Of a DNA stretch of 36,216 bases, positions 1 to 7,219 are shown piece after piece; the first letter of the stretch is position 1; each line of letters starts with the position of its first letter. The translations under genes were made by a program, and so were the position numbers. The notes beneath the pieces are model-generated. The model ran no database searches and was not told where the DNA came from. It worked only from the letters and a program-made list of their open reading frames with translations. This DNA is from an uncultured Bacteroidia bacterium (GTDB lineage: Bacteria > Bacteroidota > Bacteroidia > Bacteroidales > UBA932), in the NCBI GenBank assembly GCA_902766255.1, contig CACXCS010000036.1, forward strand, positions 1-36,216, written 5' to 3'.

Positions 1-751
1 GGGACAGAAAACTAACCCTATCAGCAACAGAATCGGTATCACCCGTGGTTGGGACTCCAACTGGTGTGGTGGCAACTATGCAGAGAAGATCGCCGAGGAC
101 TACAAGATCCGCGAATATCTGGGCAACCGCCTCGCAAAGGCCAGCCTGAGCAAGATTGTCATCGAGCGCACTCTCAAGCTCATCACCGTCACCATCTATG
201 CCGCACGTCCCGGTTTCATCATCGGCAAGGGCGGACAGGAAGTTGACAAACTCAAGGAAGAGCTCAAGAAAGTCACCAGCAAAGACATTCAGATCAACAT
301 CTACGAGGTCAAGCGCCCCGAGGTTGACGCCCACATCGTGGCGGACTCCATCGCCCGTCAGATCGAGGGCCGCGTCAGCTACCGTCGCGCCATCAAGATG
401 GCCATCGCCAACACCATGAGGGTTGGTGCAGAGGGCATCAAGATCCAGATCGCAGGTCGCGTGGGCGGCGCCGAAATGGCCCGCAGCGAGATGTTCAAAG
501 AGGGTCGTACCCCTCTGCACACCTTCCGCGCCGACATCGACTACGCTCTGGCAGTAGCAAACACCAAGGTTGGTACCCTCGGTATCAAGGTGTGGATCTG
601 CAACGGCGAGAAGTACGGTCGTCAGGACCTTACCCCCGCTGCTCTCGCAGCCGCCAATTCCCAGGCCGCCGGCCAGAGGGGTGGCGACCGCAGGGGCGAC
701 CGCCGCGGCCGTGGCGACCGCAGGGGCGGACGCCGCGAGGAAAGGAAGTAA
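1..751 (+). CDS. rpsC: 30S ribosomal protein S3 (start codon cut by window edge)
   Basis: Ribosomal protein S3 of the small-subunit head, lining the mRNA entry path. The reading frame starts at base 2 with [10 protein letters not shown], the usual S3 N-terminus after Met, and base 1 is the G of the ATG, so only two bases are missing. A KH domain with the GKGG loop follows (about residues 75-85), then the S3 C-terminal domain with [19 protein letters not shown] and DIDYA. The last 30 or so residues form an arginine/glycine-rich tail with repeated GDRRG. About 250 aa, normal for Bacteroidetes S3. A strong terminator follows directly and the next gene is not rplP, which usually follows rpsC in the S10 operon. 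Identity is certain. Confidence 0.98.
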   Translation, partial: GQKTNPISNRIGITRGWDSNWCGGNYAEKIAEDYKIREYLGNRLAKASLSKIVIERTLKLITVTIYAARPGFIIGKGGQEVDKLKEELKKVTSKDIQINIYEVKRPEVDAHIVADSIARQIEGRVSYRRAIKMAIANTMRVGAEGIKIQIAGRVGGAEMARSEMFKEGRTPLHTFRADIDYALAVANTKVGTLGIKVWICNGEKYGRQDLTPAALAAANSQAAGQRGGDRRGDRRGRGDRRGGRREERK

Positions 752-770
752 TTCTAACCTTTCTATAATT

Positions 771-804
771 TCGGGGGCGCTTGCAAAAGCGTCCCCGATT
801 TTTT
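771..804 (+). terminator. Rho-independent terminator of rpsC
   Basis: A 12-bp stem (771-782 with 787-798, one G-T wobble) is closed by a GCAA tetraloop, which is a GNRA type, and followed by a run of T. It starts 19 bases after the rpsC stop and should end that transcript. Confidence 0.93.
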
Positions 805-811
805 ATATTTG
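781..811 (+). promoter_or_regulatory. Bacteroidetes-type promoter for the 838 lipoprotein
   Basis: A -7 box TATATTTG at 804-811 fits TAnnTTTG, and a TTG at 781-783 lies 20 bases upstream, the spacing expected for the -33 box. The promoter overlaps the rpsC terminator, so the two signals share DNA. The leader to the ATG at 838 would be about 20 bases. Confidence 0.7.
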
Positions 812-837
812 CAGTCGGTGAACTAATTGATTTAAAA

Positions 838-1569
838 ATGAAAAGAATCTTGTTATTTGCCCTTGCACTCGCAATTGCAGCGGGCTGCGACGGACTCGGA
901 GCCATAGATGAAACCACCCGCGAATGGAGCGTGAACGACAACTCCATGACCTGGGGCGTCCACGAATACACCATCAAGGGCTCCCTGCCAGCACTGTTCA
1001 ACGACAAAGGAGAGATGATAGCCGATGTCCCTTCACAGCCTACCGCCTGGGTTACGTTCACTCATAACCCCGAGGGCTACAAGGAGTTCTCGACCGTGTA
1101 TAACGAGTTCCTGGGCAAGTCCCCCATCGGGGCTGCCGCCATGGTGCCGATGGCAATGGAGATCTACGGACGCAACCGAGCTACAGGCGAAAAGTGTTTC
1201 CAGCTGCTATGCGGTTCCCAAGCCAGTGCCAACACGATTATACGCATCCTGGACACCAAGATGCCCCGCCCCGGGGATAATCCAGCGGCAGATACGTACC
1301 TGCAACGTTACCTTCCCGCCGCCCTTCTTAAAGGCGCCAGCGCCGAGAATGCCTACACTCCCGACGAGCCCTACACCGTTCAGATGCTTCCGAGCGCCAT
1401 AGCCCCCAGCGGAGCTTTCTTCAACCTGTACATCTATTGTGAAGGGTGGGATACTTATCTTCGTACGGTCGAGCTCAAGAAGAACGGCAATCTGTACAAC
1501 ATAGCACAATGTCCTGCATGCTACTCGCAATGCAAGATTATAAAGGGAGAATGGGGCGGACTGCGTTAG
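838..1569 (+). CDS. Putative lipoprotein of unknown function
   Basis: 243 aa. I do not recognise a family. The N-terminus MKRILLFALALAIAAGC is a lipoprotein signal with a lipobox ending at Cys17, so the mature protein is probably anchored in the outer or inner membrane. The ATG at 838 is chosen because it begins this signal; an in-frame upstream extension would run through the promoter. Four cysteines near the C-terminus (CPACYSQC and its surroundings) could bind metal or form disulfides. It is monocistronic, with its own promoter, and its stop codon overlaps that of the convergent phosphoesterase by 4 bases. Confidence 0.8.
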   Translation: MKRILLFALALAIAAGCDGLGAIDETTREWSVNDNSMTWGVHEYTIKGSLPALFNDKGEMIADVPSQPTAWVTFTHNPEGYKEFSTVYNEFLGKSPIGAAAMVPMAMEIYGRNRATGEKCFQLLCGSQASANTIIRILDTKMPRPGDNPAADTYLQRYLPAALLKGASAENAYTPDEPYTVQMLPSAIAPSGAFFNLYIYCEGWDTYLRTVELKKNGNLYNIAQCPACYSQCKIIKGEWGGLR

Positions 1570-3200
1570 TCGGCCTCGGGTTTTGAAGGATCGAATGCAC
1601 GGGGGCGTGAGAATACGCCCTCGTGTTTTATTTTGCCGTCGCTTCCGTAAATCCGCACCGTAACAGGGGTCTTGGGCGATGAAGTTTTGGCAACAAACAT
1701 GTGGAAAGTATTGTCCTTCGATGCCTTTCTGCTGTGCTTGTAGGGGCTCATCACCCGGGGAAGCTCATAGGCGAAGTTCTTTGAGGGATCCTCGTAGCGG
1801 GTAGCTTCGACTTTGAGTTTCTTGCCCTTTTCAAGCATCTCCACGGTATCTCCCGGCTCCCAGCCCCAGTAGTTCAGGAACACATAGTTGCGCCACTTTT
1901 TCTTGCCGTAATCCAGGCGCGTAGCGCTGAACAATTCCTGCTGCATCTTGACACCCTCGCTGGCCCTGTAGGCCTCTCCAACCGTGTTCATGTCGTAGAA
2001 GCGGAAGTATTTCCTGCCGTACAGGTAGGTCTCCAAACGGTAGACCGGCTCCTGTCCGGCGGCGAACTCCCCTATCCAGATTCCGGCGTCGGAGCCCTCG
2101 TTGGAGTACATGGGCCAGTCGGTGGGAGTCGCCCACATGATACCGGAAGTAGCAGGGAGTGAACGCTGATGGAGCCTCGGAAAATCGGGATGGTCACAAA
2201 TATCGTTGCGATGGATGTGTCCCGAGAAGATGGTAGCGTCGTGCGTGAAAGGTTCAAGCAGCGAAGCCAGTCTCTGAACCTGGTCCCTGGGCATGAGCAG
2301 GCCGTTGTCCCGGCCGGAATAGAGCACCGGTGCATGAGTGCAGATAAAGATACGGGCGTCATCGTCAACCAGCGAAAGATCCTGCTCCAGCCATGCAAAC
2401 TGGGCTTCAGTAAGACTCTCTTTGTAAGAACGGTCCCCTTTGACCCCAGGAGCCTTCTTGCCCTTGCCTTCTACATTGATATAGAATATGTTGTCCAGGA
2501 ATATCCAGTGGTCGGAACCTATGTTGACGGAGTACTGGCCGGGGCCCCAGCAATCGCGCTCACGCCAGCCTGCGCGGCGGTCAACATCTTCGCCGACAAG
2601 CGACGGGTCGTGATCATGGTTGCCCATCAAGGAGTACATGGGTGTGGGATAGCACAGGTCCTGCAGGAGGCGCAGGGCATCGGATTCGTTGAAATTGAAT
2701 TCGCCCCAATAGATTTCGTGGGAGGTGTCGCCCAGGTTAATGGTGTACACATGACCGCGGGCGGCGGAGGCCTCGCGGCGGATGACAGGCATCACTGTGG
2801 TTTTGAAACGGCGAATATCGTCGCGGGCCGGGTCGCTGGTGAGATGCATGTCGGCCAGCATTATCATGGTATAGCGGCTCTGGTTCTCCTTTTCAAGCAC
2901 GAAGTCATGTATTTCTTCCTGTTCCACAGGCAGATAAAGGGGCTGCCAGAAACCGGGGCGAAGGCCGTCGACGGTACGGGCGATGTAGCCGGAAGGAGTG
3001 ATGACGAATACCGAACCGTCACTCTTGTCGGAGTCGATGCTGTAGCGGCCGTCCTTGTCGGTAAGTACTATTGTGATGCCGTCAGAAACGGGTACTCCGT
3101 TCATAGGCTGACCGTTGCAAATCACGCGGCCGCTGATGTTGCCGGCCAGTACGGCTACGCTGCCCAGAGCTAGAAATGCTGTGATAATCAATCGCTTCAT
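1566..3200 (-). CDS. Secreted calcineurin-like metallophosphoesterase (MetallophosN/C type)
   Basis: 544 aa with a signal peptide ending near residue 19 (SVAVLAG). An N-terminal carboxypeptidase-regulatory-like beta domain spans about 22-102, the catalytic calcineurin-like domain about 110-345, and a C-terminal beta domain to the end, the three-part layout of the MetallophosN/Metallophos/MetallophosC family. Metal ligands are all present: D117-x-H119, GD at 157-158, GNHD at 193-196, H289 in THAP, and GHIH at 327-330. It should hydrolyse a phosphomonoester or diester in the periplasm or at the surface; the substrate cannot be read from sequence. The start overlaps the stop of the upstream symporter gene as ATGA, so the two are probably translationally coupled. 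Confidence 0.93.
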   Translation of the reverse strand: MKRLIITAFLALGSVAVLAGNISGRVICNGQPMNGVPVSDGITIVLTDKDGRYSIDSDKSDGSVFVITPSGYIARTVDGLRPGFWQPLYLPVEQEEIHDFVLEKENQSRYTMIMLADMHLTSDPARDDIRRFKTTVMPVIRREASAARGHVYTINLGDTSHEIYWGEFNFNESDALRLLQDLCYPTPMYSLMGNHDHDPSLVGEDVDRRAGWRERDCWGPGQYSVNIGSDHWIFLDNIFYINVEGKGKKAPGVKGDRSYKESLTEAQFAWLEQDLSLVDDDARIFICTHAPVLYSGRDNGLLMPRDQVQRLASLLEPFTHDATIFSGHIHRNDICDHPDFPRLHQRSLPATSGIMWATPTDWPMYSNEGSDAGIWIGEFAAGQEPVYRLETYLYGRKYFRFYDMNTVGEAYRASEGVKMQQELFSATRLDYGKKKWRNYVFLNYWGWEPGDTVEMLEKGKKLKVEATRYEDPSKNFAYELPRVMSPYKHSRKASKDNTFHMFVAKTSSPKTPVTVRIYGSDGKIKHEGVFSRPRAFDPSKPEAD

Positions 3201-4789
3201 ATTGTTTTGACTGCTTTAGGTTTGCCCAGCATGCAAACAATGGTGGAGATGAGGCCTCCGATGGGGCACCACCAGCTCCATGCAATGTAGCTGCGCCCGA
3301 AGAACTCCTTCTGGAACATCAACGGGATAATGATGAGGGCTCCAACCACCAGGGCCGCCACCACGCTGCGGGTGTTGCCCCGCTTGGTGAAGATGGCGGT
3401 GAGGAACACACCTATCATGCCGGCGTAGGCGAAGCACATGATTCCGGTTGCGAAGTCGACGAGGTTGAGCCCGCTGCTCTGCTGCATGACGCAAGTCACT
3501 ATGGCAAAGCCTGTCAGCATCATTCCCATAAGGCCCACCATCCAGCGGGACGAGGATATCTGGTCCTTGTCGCTCTTGACGGCCTTGCCGCGTTTCTCGC
3601 GCAGGGGAAGGTACAGGTCAGCCACGAAGCTGGAAGCCATTGAGTTGATGGCCGAGTTGAAGCTCGAAAGGGCTGCGGCCAGCAGGCCGGTGATCATAAG
3701 GCCCCTCACGCCGATAGGGATGTGGTTCTTGATATACTGCGGGAACACATCGCGGGCGTCGGAGAAGAAGGCGGCACTCAAGGCTCCGTCGGCCTGAGGA
3801 TCATGTATGTACTTGACATACAGCAGCAGACCTATGCTCAGGAAGATGAGCACCACGGGCAGCGCCAGAAGCTGCGAAGCCACCAGCGAGCGCCCGGCCT
3901 TGCGTACATCCTTACAGGCAAGCTGCCTCTGGACGAACTCCTGGTCGGTGGTGTACTGGGCTATCTTGAAGAACGCTACTCCGATCAGGCCGCCGATGAT
4001 AGTGTAAGGCTTGCTGAAATCGATGCTCGGATCGAACATCTGCACTTTGTTGCCGGGAACCCAGCCGTTGAGTGTTCCGTCGGCCGCAAGGCCCGGGGCC
4101 ACACCGGCAGCGGCGGGCGCTTTGACCATTCCGTTGGTGGTGAGCGTTTCCCACACCTCCTTGATGCTCAGGCCGCCCAAGTCGCAGGCCACAAGTACAA
4201 GGCCGACAATACCGGTGAATATCATCAGCAGTGTCTGGAATGTGTCGATGTACAGCAGGCCCTTGATGCCTCCCATCATGGTATAGAAAGTGGAAACTAT
4301 GCCCAGGATAACTATGCTCCACACCATGAACTGGAACTGTATGCTGCCGAAGGCGATGACGCTGATGGCGATTGCCGCTATGAAAAGGCGGCTTCCGCTG
4401 GTAAGCAGCTGGCCGATGAGGAACATTACCGAATTGGCCTGCTTGGAGGTGGAGCCGAAGCGGTCTCCGATGAAACCGTATATGGTTATGGTCTTGGCAT
4501 TGTACAATTTTGGCAGGATAAGTGCGGCCACGAGGCATCCTCCGACTATGGAGCCCAGAAGGTTAAGGACATAGGTAAGATTGGTGTTGAAGCCCAGCTC
4601 CGGCGAACCCACGAAGGTGCCGGCGCTGATGGTGGTGCCGGTGGCGGCAATGGCAACAAGCCAGCCGGGCATGGAGCGGCCTGCCACGAAATAGTCTTCA
4701 ATGTTCTTGTTTTTGTGTGAAAAGAGGTAGCCAATGGTGATCAGGGCACCAAGGAAAAGGGCTACGATTAACCAGTCAATAACTGCCAT
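3197..4789 (-). CDS. Sodium:solute symporter (SSS/SLC5 family)
   Basis: 530 aa inner-membrane protein with about 13 hydrophobic segments. The N-terminal part has the SSS signature region (DYFVAGRSMPGWLVAIAATG, residues about 32-51) and the downstream GTFVGSPELGF. SSS proteins use a sodium gradient to import sugars, sialic acids, amino acids or small organic acids; this one resembles the sugar/sialate-like branch, but the substrate is not decided. The gene is first in a two-gene operon with the metallophosphoesterase (4-base ATGA overlap), so it may import the dephosphorylated product. It is divergent from a sulfatase gene across a repeat-rich 433-base region. I see no clear TAnnTTTG box directly upstream. 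Confidence 0.93.
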   Translation of the reverse strand: MAVIDWLIVALFLGALITIGYLFSHKNKNIEDYFVAGRSMPGWLVAIAATGTTISAGTFVGSPELGFNTNLTYVLNLLGSIVGGCLVAALILPKLYNAKTITIYGFIGDRFGSTSKQANSVMFLIGQLLTSGSRLFIAAIAISVIAFGSIQFQFMVWSIVILGIVSTFYTMMGGIKGLLYIDTFQTLLMIFTGIVGLVLVACDLGGLSIKEVWETLTTNGMVKAPAAAGVAPGLAADGTLNGWVPGNKVQMFDPSIDFSKPYTIIGGLIGVAFFKIAQYTTDQEFVQRQLACKDVRKAGRSLVASQLLALPVVLIFLSIGLLLYVKYIHDPQADGALSAAFFSDARDVFPQYIKNHIPIGVRGLMITGLLAAALSSFNSAINSMASSFVADLYLPLREKRGKAVKSDKDQISSSRWMVGLMGMMLTGFAIVTCVMQQSSGLNLVDFATGIMCFAYAGMIGVFLTAIFTKRGNTRSVVAALVVGALIIIPLMFQKEFFGRSYIAWSWWCPIGGLISTIVCMLGKPKAVKTI

Positions 4790-4855
4790 TTATATAAGTA
4801 AAATTATAACCGATAATTACAACTGCTTTCTATACGTTACTTGTAATGCTCGTTT

Positions 4856-5050
4856 GTTATCAATTATGCCGCACTAGGCGTCTTAAATCATTAGTTATCA
4901 ATAACTTCGCTATCAGCGTATTTAATTACTCAACACTCAGTATATTTCGTGATTAGTTATCAATTACTCAGCGGTCAACGTATTTTATTGTTCTGCACTC
5001 AGTGTGTTTCGTTATTAGTTTTCAATTATTCAACGTTCAGTGTATTGTCG
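4856..5050. repeat. Degenerate tandem repeat, 62-bp period
   Basis: The phrase TTAGTTATCAATTA recurs with AGTT beginning at 4893, 4955 and 5017, exactly 62 bases apart, with a partial copy at about 4856. Between copies a second motif like CAACACTCAGTATATTTCGT recurs, so each period may be two related half-units. Divergence between copies is substantial. Function unknown; it lies upstream of two divergent genes and could bind a regulator. Confidence 0.6.
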
Positions 5051-5064
5051 TTTCTTGTGCTCGG

Positions 5065-5142
5065 TGTTTGGCAGAAGGCTATGGTCCTGAAGCCCTTTTC
5101 CCATATTTTATGGGCTTCAGGACCATAGCCTTCTGCCAAACA
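5065..5142. repeat. Perfect inverted repeat, 31-bp arms, 16-base loop
   Basis: Arms 5065-5095 and 5112-5142 are exact reverse complements, with an AT-rich loop at 5096-5111 (TTTTCCCATATTTTAT). It lies about 80 bases before the sulfatase ATG and upstream of the likely sulfatase promoter. There is no T-tract after either arm, so it does not look like an ordinary terminator. Confidence 0.93.
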
Positions 5143-5165
5143 AAACATATCTAAGCAAAAATAAC

Positions 5166-5174
5166 TATTATTTG
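5166..5174 (+). promoter_or_regulatory. Possible -7 box of sulfatase 1
   Basis: TATTATTTG, one base longer than the TAnnTTTG consensus, about 49 bases before the chosen ATG. Weak call, with no clear -33 TTG at the right spacing. Confidence 0.35.
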
Positions 5175-5222
5175 CAGATTCCACAAATTATTGCGATTAT
5201 TGCCGAGCTAAAACGTAATCAA

Positions 5223-6758
5223 ATGAAAAGCCAGAAAATCCTGCTTGCAGCCGCCGCTGCCGCCGCCTGCGGATGCACAGCAACCGACAAGTTCCCCGAA
5301 AAGCCCAACATCATTTACCTGATGTTCGACGACCTAGGATACGGCGACCTTGGCTGCTACGGCCAGACCAAAATCGAAACGCCCAACATCGACGCACTCG
5401 CAAGCCAGGGAATACTGTTCTCGGATATGTACACCGCAGCCCCCCTGTCAGCACCTTCACGCTGCTGCATCGTCACTGGCAAACACATGGGACACAGCCA
5501 GATACGCAACAACAAAGAGCACTCACAGCACGACCCCGCCCTGGGCTGGAACGCCTTGTTCCTGGATGACTCCGGAGAGGGCCAGCATCCCATGCTCGCA
5601 GGCACTCCCACCATAGCCAAAATGATGCAGGAGGCCGGCTACAAGACGGCGATGATAGGCAAATGGGGCCTCGGATTCCCCTCAAGCGACTCCACCCCCA
5701 ACAAGATGGGCTTCGACTACTTCTACGGCTTCAACTGCCAGGCTCTCGCCCATTCATACTACCCCACCCATCTGTGGGAAAACGACGTCAAAATCGAAAC
5801 CGGCAATGAAACGGTCATGCAGGGCCAGCCCCTTCCCGAGGGCCTCGACCCCATGGATCCAGCCAGCTACGACCGCTACGGCGGCAAGTATTACAGCTGC
5901 GACCTGATGTACGACAAACTGGAAAAGTTCATCGTCGACAATGCCGGGGGTCCTTTCTTTGCTATGTGGACCACCACGGTGCCGCACAGTGCCGTCCAGG
6001 CACCCAAGGACGAAGTCATGCACTACGTGGACAAACTGGGCGACGAGGAACCCCGCACGGACGGTGGAATGTATCTTCCAAACCGCTATCCCCATGCGAC
6101 TTACGCAGCTATGGTCACACATATCGATACACAGGTGGGCAAACTGGTGGCCAAACTCAGGGAACTGGGCATATGGGACAACACCATTTTCATCGTCACG
6201 TCCGACAACGGCCCCGCCCACAACGGTAACTCGCCGATGGAGTATTTCCAGAGCGGAGGTCCATTCAGCTGCGCAGCCGGCTGGGGCAAGAGTTCGCTGC
6301 ACGAGGGCGGCATAAGAATGCCATTCGTACTGGCCTGGGGAGACAGGCTCAAGGAGACCAAGAGCCCGCATATCGCGTACTTTGCCGACCTGATGCCCAC
6401 CTTTGCCGAGCTTGCCGGTGTGCAAGCCCCTGAAAATGACGGTATTTCATTCGTCCCAACCATTAAAGGACAGTCCGGCAGGCAGCAGGAGCATCCCTAC
6501 CTGTACTGGGAATTCCCCGGAGCAAAAGGCTGGGTCGCAGTGCGCATCGGCGAATGGAAAGGCCTTCTGCAGAAGGCTGCCAAAGGCAACCAGAATATGG
6601 AACTTTACAACCTGACCACCGATCCCCGCGAAAGCACCGACGTAGCTGCGGAGCATCCGGACATTGTAAAGCAGATGTGGGAAATTGTACGAGAAAACCA
6701 CGAAACTCCAGAAATAGACGTCGACAACTTCTATCTCGACATCAACTTCCCGGAATAA
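5223..6758 (+). CDS. Ser-type sulfatase lipoprotein (family S1), copy 1
   Basis: 511 aa; removes sulfate esters from a glycan or small molecule. The ATG at 5223 is chosen because it begins the signal MKSQKILL plus an alanine run ending at Cys16 or Cys18, a likely lipobox; an upstream in-frame ATG-less extension adds only non-signal sequence. The metal site FDDLGYGD starts near residue 35. The active-site motif is S76-A-P-S-R80 followed by CCIVTG, so the formylglycine would be made from serine by an anSME enzyme, which is not in this window. TSDNGPA further on is the second metal motif. It is closely similar along its whole length to the sulfatase at 13258. It stands alone, ending 8 bases from the convergent tsaE. 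Confidence 0.94.
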   Translation: MKSQKILLAAAAAAACGCTATDKFPEKPNIIYLMFDDLGYGDLGCYGQTKIETPNIDALASQGILFSDMYTAAPLSAPSRCCIVTGKHMGHSQIRNNKEHSQHDPALGWNALFLDDSGEGQHPMLAGTPTIAKMMQEAGYKTAMIGKWGLGFPSSDSTPNKMGFDYFYGFNCQALAHSYYPTHLWENDVKIETGNETVMQGQPLPEGLDPMDPASYDRYGGKYYSCDLMYDKLEKFIVDNAGGPFFAMWTTTVPHSAVQAPKDEVMHYVDKLGDEEPRTDGGMYLPNRYPHATYAAMVTHIDTQVGKLVAKLRELGIWDNTIFIVTSDNGPAHNGNSPMEYFQSGGPFSCAAGWGKSSLHEGGIRMPFVLAWGDRLKETKSPHIAYFADLMPTFAELAGVQAPENDGISFVPTIKGQSGRQQEHPYLYWEFPGAKGWVAVRIGEWKGLLQKAAKGNQNMELYNLTTDPRESTDVAAEHPDIVKQMWEIVRENHETPEIDVDNFYLDINFPE

Positions 6759-6766
6759 CCCGCGCT

Positions 6767-7192
6767 TCAGTCCTCCCAGGACAGGCGGCGCGAGCCGTCC
6801 GGAAGGACGGTGATGGACACCTTGAGAGTCTCCTCCGGAAGAAGGCTCTCGATGTTTTCGGGCCACTCCATCAGGCAGAGGGCCCCGCTGTCGAGGTACT
6901 CGTAAAGGCCTATATCAAGAGCCTCTGCAGGCTTGTCAATACGGTAAAAATCAAAGTGATACACCGGTTCGCCAGAAGCGGCCAGATACTCGTTGACTAT
7001 AGCAAAAGTGGGAGAACTAACTGCATCTTCCCTTACGCCAAGCTCCTTGCAGAGGGCGGTAATAAAAGTGGTTTTCCCTGCGCCCATCGGCGCATAGAAA
7101 GCCACCAATGAGTTACCGCCAACCATGTCCAGAAACTGCCTGGCAGCAGCACCAAGACCGGTCAGGTCCCGAATGATAATCTCTTGTTGCAT
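6767..7192 (-). CDS. tsaE: tRNA threonylcarbamoyladenosine biosynthesis protein TsaE
   Basis: 141 aa cytosolic ATPase that works with TsaB and TsaD in making t6A37 on ANN-decoding tRNAs. The Walker A loop APMGAGKT is at residues 34-41, SSPTFAIVNEY and HFDFYRI follow, and MEWPE lies near the C-terminus, all TsaE marks. The ATG at 7192 is preferred over a TTG 12 bases upstream because that TTG is part of the -7 promoter box. Length is typical. It lies 27 bases after the YifB gene on the same strand, so it may also be read from that operon. Confidence 0.95.
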   Translation of the reverse strand: MQQEIIIRDLTGLGAAARQFLDMVGGNSLVAFYAPMGAGKTTFITALCKELGVREDAVSSPTFAIVNEYLAASGEPVYHFDFYRIDKPAEALDIGLYEYLDSGALCLMEWPENIESLLPEETLKVSITVLPDGSRRLSWED

Positions 7193-7201
7193 AATACCAT
7201 G

Positions 7202-7209
7202 CAAAGATA
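7202..7209 (-). promoter_or_regulatory. -7 box of tsaE
   Basis: TATCTTTG followed by C on the minus strand, ending 9 bases before the tsaE ATG. The transcript would have a leader of only a few bases. Confidence 0.6.
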
Positions 7210-7219
7210 CTGTATTTTT

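Larger units (their letters stand above)
4790..5222. other. Repeat-rich divergent intergenic region
   Basis: 433 bases between the symporter (minus) and the first sulfatase (plus), much more AT-rich than the coding DNA. It holds a degenerate 62-bp repeat (about 4856-5050), a perfect hairpin (5065-5142) and a possible sulfatase promoter near 5165. No gene or structured RNA that I can recognise. Confidence 0.7.

Noticed and set aside
2169-3173. 334-aa antisense frame inside the phosphoesterase
   Set aside because: The sense strand carries all metal motifs of a metallophosphoesterase.
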